Positions 13,201 through 26,442 of a DNA stretch of 64,000 nucleotides are shown piece after piece (within the stretch, counting starts at the first letter, position 1; every line of letters begins with the position of its first letter). Origin of the DNA: Cladorhizidae sp. MBARI D1340-BT2 (lineage: Eukaryota > Porifera > Demospongiae > Poecilosclerida > Cladorhizidae); assembly GCA_028752905.1 (NCBI GenBank), contig JAQNBH010000005.1, positions 6,498,502 through 6,562,501 on the forward strand, read 5' to 3'. The position numbers and the translations under genes were made by a program. The notes beneath the pieces were generated by a model. That model did no database searches. It was not told where the DNA came from and saw only the letters and a program-made list of their open reading frames with translations.

Positions 13201-16200
13201 ATTTACTTCGAGGAAGCGCTTAGGACAGCCTCAAAGTGATGATTAGGACGGCCTCGAAGTGATGATTAGGACGGCCTCGAAGTGATGATTAGGACGGCCT
13301 CGAAGTGATGATTAGGACGGCCTCGAAGTGATGATTAGGACGGCCTCGAAGTGATGATTAGGACAGCCTCGAAGTGATGAGCATGCCGAGCATACCCGCC
13401 TGAACCATGACCTTGACCACTATCCTCGTACAGTGGCCAAGGCCAAGCGTTGCGTCATGTGTGAGGGTACAAGGCGAAGGAAGCAGCTTCCAGAGCGTGG
13501 CAACAGATATGAATCGCGGACTTTGTGCTCGACCTGTCAAGTTCACCTCTGCACTGACGACGAGCGTAGGTGTTTCGAAAAATTCCACACGCATGTGGAT
13601 TACTGCAGCTGAATACCTCAGCCCTGCCTTGTTAGAAAGAAACATATTTTCCTTTGTAAAATAACTGCTATGTGCATTGCATACATCTTTCATAGAGTAG
13701 AGTTTGTCTCTTTCTGTATAGTAGTTTACATCTAAACATTGGCTGTGTTTGATTAGCTATAATCAGGCCTTCATTTAGGAATTGTTCTCAGGTGTGGCAA
13801 ATGTAATTAATATAAAGAAGTGGTGGGGCGAAGCCCCGGCACGTGTGCGTAAGCACACCCTGAAGGGGGCTGGGTGCACCCCCCCAGATTTTTTTTTTGA
13901 TCATTGTATTGTACGAGGTCGCCTCTGGTGCATTTTCAGTCACTTTTAAAACCATAAATGAATACGAGGCTCTCAATCATGCATTGAGTTTATAATGGCT
14001 ATTCGATCTTTTTGGGGGAGCTCTAGTAAAGCAGCTGCTAGTACTAGTAACATAAGTAGTAGTGAAGCCGAGTCTGAAGAGGAAATAGAGGTTATTCCAA
14101 GCAAGACACCTTCTACTAGTTCACCAACACTACCCAAGAAACGTACCAGTTCTATGCCATACTCAAGTACTAGAAAATACCGCAAGAAGATTATCCTTGG
14201 CTACAATATGATGCAGATGCTGAAGCCTGAAGGTGCATTTTGCAAAATCGGCAAAGTTTCTGGGAGGACAGTTCAACAAGCAGGTGGCATTTGGACAACA
14301 AAGCCATTCATAACTGGAAAAATGCTGCTGCCCGGATGAAAGCTCATGCTAAGAGTGATGGTCATATCATAGCAAGTCAAGCGGTTTTGGCTACCCAACT
14401 TGGAGGATCCATCGTTCAACACTTGGAACACAAGAGAGAATGAGGAATAGGGCTGCTATCAAATCTTTGATACGTTGTACTCACTTCCTCGCCCGCCAAC
14501 ACATTGCTCATACTACCAATTTTAGCAAGTTGGGTGACTTGGTTGTATCTTGTGGTGGTGAAGATTTGAAGTACTTCATGGAGAAGACAAGGAGGAATGC
14601 AATGTACACATCTCACGTAGCCGTAGTTGAATTTGTCCAAGCTTTAGGAACATGGGTTGAAGAGTCCACGCCTTCAACAAGCCTCTCATTACAGCATAAT
14701 GGCAGATGAGTGTACAGATATCACTACAGTGGAAGAGATGTCAGTATTTTGTCGCTGGGAGGAAAAGGGTATACCTGAGGAGCATTACTTGGAGATTGTT
14801 CATTTATGTCAAGCAAATGCAGAGAGTATTTTCTCTGCTCTCGTTGAGTGTTTGAAGGAGAAGAAACTTCAGATCAACAGAACTGTCGGGATGGGCTTTG
14901 ATGGAGCGAGTACATTTTCAGGGGAAAAAACTGGAGTCCAAACTCGAATGAAGACGCTTGCACCCCATGCTTTCTTTGTGCACTGCCACTGCCACTTGTT
15001 ACAGCTAGCTTGTGTTCAGGCTGCAAACTCTACTAAAGGAATCAAACATGTGTATGTGACCCTGATGGCTCTTTGGAAATACTTCCACTACTCCCCTAAG
15101 AGAGCAGAATCTCTCAAGGCGGTCCAGAGTGTGCTCGATTTACCAGAGTTGAAAATTGCTAAACCATCCGATACACGCTGGCTGGCACATGAGCAATGTG
15201 TAAAAGCAGTGAAGGCAAGCTATGGTGCGATCGTAGTGGCTCTCAACAACATCCATGAGACTACACACGAGCCAGAAGCACTTGGACTTAGCAAAGCTCT
15301 CAGCAAGGTCTCCACAGTCGCAGCTATGTACATGCTTGACTACATCCTCCCACAAGTTGCTAAACTCAGCAAAACACTCCAAACCGAGCATCTCGACTTG
15401 TCCATCATACCTAGCTTAGTCGATTCCACCCTTTTGATGCACTTGATGACACAGTTTTACCAGCTGCAAATTGGGTACTCGAGTTGTTAGATGAAGCTGA
15501 AAATCTAGAAAAAACAGCTGACATCGAAGTTTCTCTTGAAGACATCAACACCTTCCAGGCGAATGTAGCTAAGCCATTCATTGCACATTTGAAAGACAAC
15601 ATTTCCTCTCGATTTGCCTCGTCTAGTGATGTTGTGTCAGCAATGAGCATCTTTGATCCAAAGAAAATGCCTAGTTTTGATTCGCCTGATCTTCCTCAGT
15701 ATGGCAAAACCTCCATTGGAACACTTCTCTCTCGCTACGGGACAGACAAACCTTACCAGACATTACTTGGTAACCCAAACCGTTAAGAAAGCACTTATCT
15801 CCTCTGAGATCCACACTGAGTGGATAACATATCGACGACATATGGCGAAACAACCCAAAGATAATATGAAGTCACAGCTTGAAGATTTGGTTTCGAACGA
15901 CATGTTGGCAAACATGTTTCCAAACCTGCACACTATTGCAAAGATCAGTTTGTCCATCCCAGTGGCTACTGCCTCCGTAGAGAGGAGCTTCTCTCAGATG
16001 AAGCTTATTAAGACAAGGCTACGCAGCAGTTTGAACGGTTACATCTGATGAAAATCGCTATTGAGTCACCGGACCAACTAACAGATGGTAATCTTGACGA
16101 AATAGTCGAAGTTTGGGCGAGAAAAAACAGAAGAATAGTAAAATGAACTTATGTTATTTTGCATATTACATATTATTAAGTACTTACTTATTATATTACT

Positions 16201-19200
16201 TATTATTATTACTCACACATTGATTTATCTATTATTATATACTCATTATATTACATATTATTATTACTTACACATTGATTTATCTCTACACTTAAAAAAA
16301 ATCGAAAGCTCACTAATCATTATTTTACATGACTAGTGAACTTCTCAGGTGAGGCGAGATTGCACTCAGGTGGGGCACTCGCCCCACCCTAAATGCTAAA
16401 TGAAGCCCAGCTATTATTATAGGTGTATGTAATATAAATGCTTATTATATCATTTTTGTTGTTGCTGAATTCAGTATTATATATATCCAAATATAACAAA
16501 CTGTAACATGTAAAATACAGTACAAAATGGTGTTAAACACATTATAATGATATTCACGGCACTGTGGTTTGTTGCTTAGCAACCATGATTGGGTGCAAAA
16601 TGATCCTCAAAGCAGGGGCTTTCTCATAGACTATGGTTGCTAGGTACTTCATTGCTTTTCTGAAAAGATATGATTTTTTTATAAAACCCTGTGTAAAGTT
16701 ATCCATGAAAGGGTTAAGTTGATTATCGAGAAAGTCATTGCATCTAAACTGAGAGTTGTTTGAAATTGTAATAACAACACAACAATATCTGTTGGTAACC
16801 CTGCAAGTCAAGGCAGATATTTTCTCAGAAAAGTTATTTCATGCCTACTCCTGTCATTATTCAGCCAGCTGGCTATCTACACTACATCAACCCGGAGAAC
16901 CACCTTACAATCATGGATGACCACACATAGGCTTCCCTCAATAACAAAAACATATGTTATGGGTAGTAACTACTACTACTACTGGCCATACTACTGGCCA
17001 TGTGTATAGTGCATGTATTGACAGCCTGGGGGGTACAGCATTGACAGCCTGGGGGGTACAGCATTGACAGCCTGGGGGTGACAGCATTGACAGCCTGGGG
17101 GTACAGACGAGAGCAAATGGCATAGCCAACAACTCAGTATTGAATTTCAAGTCGGCACAAAAATCCTGGAGCATTTTAAAAGCCCCCAGGAAACCCTCAA
17201 CATCCAACATCAGCCAGCATTATTTTTAAATTAAGCAGTAAAAGCAACAATAGCAACCAACACTACAAAAGAGGGCTAGTAGGTGTCTTCATCATTCCAG
17301 TAGAAATGTTCAGCTAATACTACTCACAGTATCAAGTCATTCTGTGCCCCATAGCAAATGTTCTACCATTCATGATTTTGAGCACTTCATCTTCATTATC
17401 CCATATGAGTACTCAATCTGCCTGTGCACTTTCACTGGATTATCCAAGGGAAGTAGATGTTCCTGATGGGCATGAGCCTTGTCTAATGAGCTCAAGCACT
17501 TGCAACAATTAGGAAGGAGCAACAATTAGGAAGGAGGATCTTGTGAAATAGTACTAAGTAGGCATGTTCATAGTTACTTAGCTACCAAGACTGACAGTAG
17601 CACTCACTACCTGGACAATCTTCTATAGATAATGAGCATTGTGTGACCACATTGGTGATGGTGGCAACACTGGGATCCAGAAGATTGTATATCGTGGTAC
17701 ACCTGTAACTCCTATATCCATCTCGGTGACAGTTACATCAGATAAGCCCTCGAGTTCCACCTACTTTCACTCTATTAAAAGCAAGTAGTGTGGAATAGGA
17801 TGAATATGAACCCTCTCTACAAACTCGAGACAAGGAGAGAGAAAAAACGCGAGGCCAACCAGTTTGGTATCTGGTCACGTGTACAATAAATCATCTTTAT
17901 TCCAGGTTCTATTCTGAGCAAGGCATCTATCAATGAACGTCATTATCTCGTAAACGGTCGGCCAAAAGCAGTGCATGCCTACGGATTATGTGCTACAGTA
18001 TGAGAAGGGCACAGCAATCTGGACGTTACAACTTTGGGTCTTGTTATCATCTCATCCTACTTGTAATCTTCTTGGAGCTAGTGCAGATGTTTATACGACC
18101 CAGAACCAACTAATGAAATTTGTTCCTTTTTGCAAGTGGAGGGAGAGAGAGAAAGGATTGGCTTGGAAACGACTTATGTTTATAAATTTCCACAAGTCAC
18201 ATATGCTCCACTCCATTTGAAATGACATACGTTGATAAAATTCTATGTATGCTCCACTCCCATTTTCCAACCCCAAAAGAAACATTTGAGTGGTCGTTCC
18301 ATGATAGCAAGCAGCTTGTACATTCATGTACAGAAACTATACCTCATCTTTCAATTTCTTCTTCGAGGGACAACTCTCATTTCTCTCAGACCAATGCTAC
18401 GCTCTTGGGACCTAGTGGGTGTGATAGGAGGAAACCCATGCCACCAAGCTCAATAAGTCCACATTCCTGCGTCATTGTCTTGAAGGATGTATGCCCGCAG
18501 ACAAGAACATGTCACAAATCCCCACAAGACATTTAGCAGTGCTGTTGCTCTTGTAGGAGGAATGATGCTTGAGCAAGGAACGGAAGATGTTTCATAGACA
18601 GGTCATGACAGTGACACGAGTGCTAAGATAGCGAGCCTTAAAACAAGCAAGCAGTGCTTCTGCTACAACTTCCCTTGAAGAGATAGCCGTTTTGAAGAAA
18701 ATCGTAGAAACTTATTTAAGTGTCATAATTGGAAAACCTGTATAGATCTTGATAACATCCACTACTTGCAAAATGTTGGAGAACAAACGGATGACACAGA
18801 GTCGTCTTTTCATGCTTAGTATTCCAAAGAAACACCCCCACCCCCCAAAAAAACTAATTAAAAATAAATTAAATTATATATAATGTAGAGCATGTCAGAA
18901 GATTCAGTCTTCTTTGGGGGCCTAGGTTTGCTGAGGTAGTAGCAGGAACATCAGTATCATCTTGTTGTTATCACAATGAAAATGCCATGAACATACACTT
19001 CATAGCATTTACCCACGCCCTCTCTCTCCCTAGGAAACTCATGACAGCTCTGTGTCTCTTGGTGTTGGAAGAGTGTCCAGGCCCACAAATAGCTTACTCT
19101 AAAAGACTTAGATTCACATTCAGTCTCCACCATAGAGCTGCAGCAAGAACTAGCAAGCCATCACCCCACCATGCACATACACAATGTTGCCACCCAAGCC

Positions 19201-20840
19201 AACAGAATGTCATCACAAGCCGCCCTACATTAGATGATCAGGTCAATCATCAGTCTGTGTAGCCAAGCAACTAGTCTATGTGTCTGGCCACCATTTCACA
19301 CGATTCTTCTTCGTAGTTGTTGTAGCACCTCTGCACTTGCACCAGCGCTCGAGGCTCATGCCCATTTAGTGATGCTCCAGGAACATCTTCTCTTGGATAA
19401 ACCAGTGAACTACTGCCATGGCTATGAGAACTGGCAGCAAGCTTAGCACCAACAACACCCTGACTTCACTTGCCATATCCCCATAGCAATCATTCAAGTA
19501 AACACGAAGAAAATGTGCATGTTTTTCAGTCCAATAATTGTCCTTCATGAGAACAATAAACTTTCTGACCAAGCGTAAAATTATTGATACAGTAAGTAAG
19601 CAATGGCTAACAATCACCATAAGCCATCTTGCCTGATCATAGAGGCTGAAGATAAAAGACACACCCTCAATTGCACTCATATGCAGTAAAAATTCACATT
19701 ACCAAAAGGCCATTGTCATTAGCTACTGCTCAGATATTTGCAGAAACTGAGTTGTGGTTTTCAAGCTTGACGTAGAAATACAACTAAACTCCACCCATCG
19801 TGACACATGAAAAGGTCTTGCGATTTGTGACGCGCATCATGAACCAGCTGGAGTCATTTTAATTAATGACAAATAGCCTAAGGCAACCAAATACGCACTC
19901 ACACTTAGTCTTCACTCGACTTGGACACCTGAATATTTTGATGACTATGGAGAGCGTTTCAATACCTGAACATCCAGGAGTACTGTGTCGAAGAACAAAC
20001 ACCGGAGCATCCCCTTTTCCTTCAGGCAGACTGAGAGGGTGAGGCTGTCACGCGACAAACTGACATCCACAGGCGGGGAAGGAGTAGGAACCAAAACAGA
20101 CTTCAACATGTTCAGATCAACTGCACAAACAAAGGCAATGATGTAACTATGCAATGGTAGTATCGAAATGCATGAGTCAAGTATGGCAACGCAACTTTTA
20201 AAAGGTGCTCTTATCACAAGGTGCAGCCAATACTCTGTATACCCTCTCCACAACCCTCCAGCTACACATAAATAGCTTGAATATCTCAAGACAGCTCAAG
20301 ATAACTCGTGCACAGAATAAGAAGGCACACCTGAAGTAACGTGGTTCATTCACTAAGGTATAATTGCTGCTAGGAGTTGTTCTTACTTCACCTTTACTTC
20401 ACCTGTACTACAGGTACTTGGGTATTGGAATGCAACTGGTACCTCTATAACAATTCCAATACTGGTAGTGCCATGGAAACTGGACAAAACACTTTTAATG
20501 GTGTACTGGTGTTGTACTCAACCAGGAATATGGCCTGCTTGCCTTTGTTTTTCATAGACTCATCTTTGTGAAGTGTAAACAGCATGGCAGTCTTGAAGAC
20601 ATGGACACCTGCACAAAATCGAACTATCAGTACCACCCTATGACAATACAAAATACAAAAATTCACCTTCTTTGGTGCCCACAAATGTCAGTCCAAACTC
20701 ATTAGATACACACAGAAGAGAATATCTCGCATCTCCATAATCAGTTGCCTCCCCTATTTGCACGTTGCTCAGATGCCTGAATTTGAAATTCTGTAGAAAT
20801 TCGTTCACTTCAGCTTTGGGCTTTCCCGTAAGTGTACTCT
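7243..20840 (-). CDS. NUP214: NUP214-like nucleoporin, N-terminal beta-propeller (10 exons)
   Basis: Cytoplasmic-face nuclear pore protein; in known animals it docks the DDX19/DBP5 mRNA export helicase and helps CRM1-dependent export. Exons on the minus strand: 20840(5' end unresolved)-20667, 20608-20543, 20120-19966, 11294-11246, 11005-10856, 10006-9936, 9856-9695, 8603-8509, 7757-7558, 7418-7243. Each has an AG acceptor, and reading phase is continuous through all junctions. The translation follows vertebrate NUP214 blade by blade: NFKFRHL at the start, LQWNP, CWSPKGKQ, FEEKKRHAC then VSDIFW, a YLDKW segment, RAEFPI, and DELTLPPCPLLLL near the end. Exon 2 appears to use a GC donor (AAG|GCAAGC at 20543), since only that choice keeps frame. 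Exon 1 lacks a clear in-frame ATG: an upstream ATG near 20,869 is in a different frame, so an upstream exon or a sequence error is likely. The 8.7-kb intron 3 hosts a piggyBac derivative and a hAT element. Recognition is from remembered family sequence, not a search. Confidence 0.88.
7877..8020 (+). mobile_element. Possible hAT-derived short element end
   Basis: CAGGGTTTCATTTAG at 7877 matches the type of terminal repeat seen on the other hAT copies and is followed by three long G runs. No matching opposite end was found nearby, so this may be a truncated non-autonomous copy. It sits in the NUP214 intron between the exons ending at 8509 and starting at 7757. Confidence 0.4.
8622..8792. repeat. 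About 39-bp tandem repeat, 4-5 degenerate copies
   Basis: Units built on CATGTGATAAGCCTGGGAT followed by CATGACATAATCCTG. They lie in a NUP214 intron just upstream (in gene orientation) of the exon 8603-8509. Confidence 0.85.
11295..12399. other. NUP214 intron 3, 3' part: no gene seen
   Basis: Intronic sequence between the 49-nt exon at 11294-11246 and the piggyBac derivative. Frames here have no recognisable motifs. It holds a degenerate hammerhead-like motif at about 12,131-12,175. Confidence 0.6.
12400..13620 (+). pseudogene. piggyBac transposase, internally deleted
   Basis: N-terminal acidic, Ser-rich leader from 12,400, then an Arg/Gly/Ser stretch. It jumps straight to the C-terminal part: MRGVDRNDQMEQYY, SIKWWKRIFFYYF and NSFI (12,970-13,105), typical of PGBD4-like transposases. 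The RNase-H-like catalytic core between them is absent. A zinc-binding C-terminal domain follows at 13,450-13,617 (CVMCEG, CSTCQVHLC, CFEKFH). Frameshifts occur near 12,900-12,970 and 13,060, and a 23-bp minisatellite interrupts the frame at 13,220-13,380. This is a dead, deletion-derived copy inside a NUP214 intron, opposite in strand to that gene. No terminal repeats were recognised. Confidence 0.85.
13220..13382. repeat. 23-bp minisatellite inside piggyBac coding sequence
   Basis: Seven copies of a 23-bp unit (GATGATTAGGACGGCCTCGA plus AGT). The first copy still reads as transposase (RLGQPQSDD), and the frame resumes after the array as DEHAEHTRLNHD. The array therefore grew from the coding sequence itself, and its unit brings a TAG stop and a shift. 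Confidence 0.9.
13764..16410 (+). mobile_element. hAT element, copy 2, with terminal inverted repeats
   Basis: Left end CAGGCCTTCATTTAG (13,764) and right end CTAAATGAAGCCCAG (to 16,410) are inverted near-matches. The flanks GCTATAAT (left) and GCTATTAT (right) differ at one base, consistent with the 8-bp duplication hAT elements make, allowing one base of uncertainty at the right boundary. The element lies in NUP214 intron 3. Confidence 0.8.
13995..16146 (+). pseudogene. hAT transposase pseudogene, copy 2
   Basis: Reads from MAIRSFWG at 13,995 with a Ser-rich leader. A degraded TTF/BED-like zinc finger (GAFCKIGK, then HAKSDGHI) follows. The DUF4371-like core has MADECTDIT (about 14,700), GMGFDGASTFSG (about 14,890), [11 protein letters not shown] (about 14,985) and [13 protein letters not shown] (about 15,165). 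The hAT C-terminal domain has [12 protein letters not shown] (about 15,970). Frameshifts near 14,215-14,340, 14,430, 14,660, 15,440 and 15,770, plus a short deletion near 16,045, break it into about six frames. It is closely similar to copy 3 (43-45 kb), which shows how the pieces join. Confidence 0.88.
16411..19965. other. NUP214 intron 3, 5' part: no supported gene
   Basis: No recognisable exon or element. It contains a short 21-23-bp tandem repeat at 17,018-17,105 (core ATTGACAGCCTGGGGG, four copies) and a minus-strand 104-codon frame at 19,680-19,366 with two hydrophobic stretches that I could not assign. Confidence 0.5.
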
Positions 20841-20869
20841 TTTCTTACCTTATGTTCCACTTCTTCCAC

Positions 20870-22990
20870 CATCTTTTTTTTAAATCTTCTGTACCACAGA
20901 CACGGTAGCGAGACAGCGTAAAAGAAACGGTCGTCATCCATACAAATCACACACGTGTACAGCACTAAAGCGCGGCAGTCGTCAGGCGGAGCGAGCTGGC
21001 ATTTGGCAGTAAACCCCAAACCGAAAAGCACTACCTACGTATCTACTCTTGGGAGATTTGAGGCATGATTCAGTTGGTAACACTAATAGTTCTCTCCAAA
21101 TAACTTTAGGTAAGAGCGCTCCTCTTATTAGCTACGTCATTATGAGACATGACTCTTTTATGTGATAGGAAGAATAAAAAGTACTGGCTCACAAAACTAT
21201 ATCAGTTATACGCTTAGGGACGAGGAGGCCTGTTCTTTCGTTACAAACTTTGTTCCAGATACTTTTTCCTTTTCAATCTTGTTTCTTTGCATAATTTTAT
21301 GGAGATTTCAGAACCATTAATCCATGAACCAACCCAATTTGAGCTTAGCATGTGTTAACTTAAAACACTGTTAAATGACAAATAAGCCTATTAGTCTAGC
21401 TAAAAACTCTATTTTGGTCGAAATGTTTCCCCTCAGATTTTGTCAGTGGGCTTGTTTCGAGGTGGACTTCCTCCCCACAGATATTTGCAATTCATGCCCA
21501 AACATTAATCAATCATAAATGGGCTGTTGCCAAACGATTGAGTGAGCTCTGGGGTGGACCAGTGCAACTTATTGTTTTTTATTTTAATTTATTTTTTATT
21601 TTTTGCTCGGTCAAGGCCAGCCCATTTTAAGCACTGGCCAACCGGGCATTTGCCAGTCCGGGCCTGAGCATTCCAATCCACATTAAAAAAAAAAAAAGTG
21701 GGGGTAAAAAAAAAAACTCGTCCATATCTCGGCTAAAATTCTAATTGGCTGCCTCATAGCTTCCTAAATGCTGGTTTTCATGGCAATTAGCTCCAATATA
21801 TGAAAAATTCATCTTCCAGGATCTATTGAGAGTGCGATAGCATTCCGGTTTTTAAAATGGCGGAAAAATAAAACAATTGGTCTCGGCAAAAACTCACTTG
21901 GGCAGCTTCTTATAGACCAATGGCCAAGATGAGCGGACTAATCAAACACTTAAGGGGGCACTGTCCAAGTATACAAACGATGCTAAATCTGACTGGAACA
22001 AGTAAGCTCCCAATATTTAATAATTATTTTTCAAGATGACAGTTTGTTAATAAATAGAGAGATTTCTACTCTTATATAGTACTTATCCGGTAATTTTGGC
22101 AAATTTTAACCCCCCAAAACACTTCATGTTTGCATGTAGGGGGGAGGGGGGGGGGGGGGAGGGGGGAGAAGTACATATATAGTTTTCGCTGAGATATAAA
22201 CTTTTTTTGCCATTTAAAATAGCGGTCAAACTAAGATCTTGAAGATGGATTTCACTTTTTTTAATGGCTGTTTGGACTGCCAGTTTACTTCCTTCGCAAA
22301 CGTCTAATACATTACAGAACCCACTCAACATCGCAAGTTTCATATGGCGCTCTGAGTTTTGTTATAGTTTATGAGCAATCATAGTTTATGAGCAATCATT
22401 TTTTATATCATAAAGAAGCTCATTTATCCACCTAATTTCAAGTTTGTCACTACCTGGTAACTAAGGTAGAAACATACTGTTAACGATTTTGATGACCCAA
22501 AATATGACTAGGCAACTAAGTCTAGCAGAAGTCTGCTTCTCGTGGCAGTCGGTACTCTTGACTTGTCTGAAGATGACTAGTGAGAGAGAAGATTGTGGCA
22601 TCTTTTCTTTCTTGGGTGAGCCTTCTTGCACATAACTTGCCTATATGTCCATTCGTCATAATTTTAACTCAAACTCTTCAGCAAAACAGCTAGAAATTGT
22701 TGAAGGTCGTCGATATGCTTGTGTACATGCGACTACTTCAGCAAGCAGTTGTACATTTGAAGTGATACGTTTGTTTCCTCTTCAGTTTAGTCTTGTGGCA
22801 ATAGTTAACAGCATAGACCTTCAGGTACCTACCTATGATGCATGTTACATAAATACGTAGCATATAATAATATAGGTTAGTTTTGGTGAGTTCTGGTGTT
22901 GTACTAAGAAACTTCTTGTAGCTTGACTTTGGAAGAAAGAAACTGATCACTTCATGATATCAAAATGTTAATTACTTGCTGAACCAGCTC
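20870..22990. other. Intergenic region upstream of NUP214: nothing assigned
   Basis: Likely holds the NUP214 promoter, but no motif is convincing. An A-rich run near 21,685-21,715 follows a GC-richer stretch and might be a short retroelement tail. A G/A run lies at 22,141-22,167. Confidence 0.4.
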
Positions 22991-23159
22991 ATTTAGATTA
23001 ATAATAATAATAACAAAAAATAATAATAATAATAAATAAAATAATAATAATAATAAACAGCAAACACAACATACCAAGTTCATTAACACCTAATTAACAC
23101 ATACTTATATAATAATCAATTACAAAAATACCTAAATAATACTGAAATAATAACTAATT

Positions 23160-23650
23160 AATAAATAACTAAAAAGCTAACACGTTCAACTCCCGACTGA
23201 GACTGACCCCAAAACAGACAAGGCATTCCCCCGCTGGACTGCCACTGAGAGACGCTGAAGGAGGTAAGCACGGGCATTCACCTCCCCAGTTCTTTGCCTT
23301 ATCCTGAGGCTGAGCTCCTTCAGGAAAGCCATCGACCTGTTCCCGATGACCCCCAATGACTCGATGGCCACAGGCACAAAAAAGTGGCAAGGATCTAGGC
23401 TGGCATACTTGGCCACTTTTTCCCCCTCAGCCATAGCAGCCACAGCTCCAGGACCACTCACTGCTGCACCCCGATACGACTGGGAAAATGTATCTGGACA
23501 GGTTGCATCCCATACCAGTTGCCTGCCATTCTTCCATGGCACCATGGTTACCCCATCAGGTCTTTTCCCGTCGGAACGAAAGAGACCCGACGGTTCCAAC
23601 CTGGAAGGGGCCCCGGCAGATGACAATGCCCGGAAGATGATGTCGTTCAT
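23160..23650 (-). pseudogene. Retroelement polyprotein C-terminal fragment
   Basis: A minus-strand frame of 154 codons with ALSSAGAPSRLEPSG, DGKRPDGVTMVPW, LVWDATCPDTF, VAIESLG and QRLSVAVQRGNA. This is the tail found after the reverse transcriptase in a family of invertebrate retroelements. The RPDG...WDAT spacing recalls a PD-(D/E)XK-type nuclease fold, which is inference. The reverse transcriptase is absent. A TAA-rich repeat at 22,999-23,056 lies beyond its 3' side, like the simple-repeat tail of a non-LTR element. Confidence 0.6.
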
Positions 23651-24029
23651 GGAATGATCAAAAATGGATGAAATGAAGATGAAATGAATAATAATTTACC
23701 AATAGATATCAGAAACATTTACAAGGACCTAAACCATTAATATAATGGAGACCAATATTATGCTGCTTTTTTAAGTTATTCGTTACTAGCAGGTAAAGGA
23801 TCCTACATTTGTAAATTCTCGTTTCATTTATTATTTGACCAGTCCTTCCAATATCTACTTAAAATAAACCCCGTGAAGAACTTCCATACAATGTCCGTTG
23901 ATTGATAATCAGAAGGCTCTAAATCTTCTATTTACATCAACGACTCTATCAGTTACTTGTTGCAGTAAAAAGGTATAGTTAGCAGTGGTTGTCGCTGTTC
24001 TGCTCTATAATCAAATTGGGCCAAGCATA

Positions 24030-24335
24030 TCATTCACATGGCTCAAGCTATGCTATATACACTATGCAGCTCAAGCTATGCTATATACACAGCTCAAACA
24101 ATGCTATATACAAAGCTCAAGCTATTTTATATACACAGCTCATATGCTATATACACAACTCAAGCTATTCTATATACACAGCTCAAGCTTTTCTATATAC
24201 ATAGCTCAAGCTATATATACACAGCTCATGCTATATACACACCTCAAGCTATTTTATATACACAGTTCAAGCTATTCTATATACACAGCTCAAGCTATGC
24301 TATATACACAGCTCAAGCTATGCTATATACACATG
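24030..24335. repeat. About 23-bp minisatellite, about 12 copies
   Basis: Unit core CAGCTCAAGCTATGCTATA plus CACA, with length variation that shifts frame. The Tyr/Ile-rich frames across it are artefacts. Confidence 0.92.
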
Positions 24336-24339
24336 TTAT

Positions 24340-26440
24340 TGATTTTACAATAATCATTTTTAAAAACAATAATAAGTGCAAAACAATAATAAGTACAACT
24401 ATACAAGTGATAAATACATTATGGACTAAAAGTTACTGATTCAAGGCTCGCTCGCTCTCTCTAATACTAGAGCAACAAGATATGGTAGTGCCGACTTGTA
24501 TATTGTTCAACAAGGAAAAAGGTTTTATTTATTTCCAGGGTTTGTCTGGGTGGAAGGAAAGAAAGGTCTGGAGGAAAAAGTGTTTTTTTTGGCACTACCT
24601 TGTCAGCAGTCTCTTCATGACAGTTCTCTGCATTGTGGAGTAGAAATGATTCTCTACGATATCTAAATAGCCCCTCTCTCGCATTGACATCAGTCCTTCC
24701 ATTGCCACAACTCAATCCAATTAGAACAGATAGTAATTACATTCCAACAGAACAAATGCTAGCGTTCGCAGATCGTTCAATGGAGGGAATGGTCAGCAGC
24801 AAATGCCAGACTATTCTGGGAAGTGGGGGTGGGAGAACCTGGATTTGCCAAGAATAGTCTGTCCAACCATACATTTGTACATAATATTATATATATTGAA
24901 AATTGGAGAGATAAATTGGAGAGATAAAATAAAAAAATTGGATTGGAAATGCTTAAATTGCAAATTATTCTGTATTGGCCATAATGTTTAGGCAAAGAGG
25001 AATGTTGAGACACCATTACTACCACACTAGAATTTAACTTTCAGTATATATTTGAAACTAGGACGTCCGTTTCATCTGACAATAATTAGCAGACAAGATA
25101 CCGGAGGAAGTGAAATCAGGATAGGAGAAGAACTGAAAGCAAGATAATCAATTAACAAGTTGAAGTTGTGGGCAGGAAACTTCATGAGTATCCTCCTGCA
25201 GGAATGAAAAGATTTATTGATGGCTATTGATGTTCCCACGACACAGATTTCTTGTGGAGCATGGAATCATAAGATAATATTAATGCAGAATATATATATA
25301 TATAGACACTAGGATAAAATAAAAAATAATAAAAAATAAAAATAAATGTTTTTAGTGATTCCCCGATTCCCTATGATTTTTGCCCGCTTATGATTTATGC
25401 CACTGAAACTGAAGAGTATTTCAAGCTCTGATGTTTAACTCTACAAACAGAAAATGGTGCTCCCCAAGAGCTTCTGTTGAAGATAGTAGACCTATGATAA
25501 ACTATTTTTGGTTTTACAACCGGTAGATATTAAAGTAGTTTACATAACCAGAGCATAAACATAGCAGTCCTAACTACTTTCAATATAGTCCTTAACTACT
25601 TTCAATATTTATATAGGCCTTCTTGGTCATATGAGTTTTCCATTGTTCTTCTCTCCATTCTTCTTGCCCTTACCGTCATCTCAAGTGTGGTTGTCTTGTT
25701 CTCGCTGATACTCACTTTCTTGTTGCACCAAGCTTTTAGGTCCAGAAAGGTGTTGTTTTGGATGCTACACTTGTTTATATAGTTACCCCGATAACCAATT
25801 TTATACAAAACCTTGTACGCTTTCAATCACAAGTGTATACAGTACATTGATACCAGGTCATCCATAAGAAATGTGTGCTAGATCACTGATACCTGCACAA
25901 CGTAAGTAATCCCGTCTTGAGGGGGAAAAACTGCAGCCCTCAAAAAAATATATAATAATAAAAATATAAAAAATCACTGAAGTTCACTTCATTCTAGCAT
26001 GAGGAGAGTAAGTCCAAACTCCAAGGTAAAAGACCATCTATGGTAAGATATACTAATTCATTGGTGACAGTTTCATGACCTGTAGTGAATCACTGATTCC
26101 CAGTTTTGCATTTCTTTATCTTTGGCATGTGCTCTGAGCCACCGAAATGTGGACGAGTAAGCCGGGATGCTGTTGCTCTCTCTATATATACATATATAAG
26201 GTTAGTGTACGCTTTTCTAACTCGGTCCAGCTCGGTATAAAAAACTAATTTTTGTATGTTTCGTGCGACACCAGGGTGCTTCATCTCCCGACACCAGCAT
26301 TCACACTCGTGTCTAAGTCGGCTGCTACTTGGAATTTGTTGCTGGCTTGTGGTGCTAATCAGGCTCTCGGCTTTTTGCTGTTCATCTGGTGCTCTCATTT
26401 GATCTCAATTTTTTCCTTGCATTTCCCAGGGCAGTTCAGC
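24340..26440. other. Intergenic, no gene recognised
   Basis: AT-rich sequence with short frames only and no domain motif seen on either strand. Confidence 0.5.
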
Positions 26441-26442
26441 TG

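Noticed and set aside
19366..19680. 104-codon minus-strand frame with two hydrophobic segments
   Set aside because: No splice context, no recognised family and no support beyond being open; it lies in a NUP214 intron.
23346..23657. Plus-strand frame opposite the retroelement tail
   Set aside because: Shadow of the minus-strand frame, which has the recognisable motifs.
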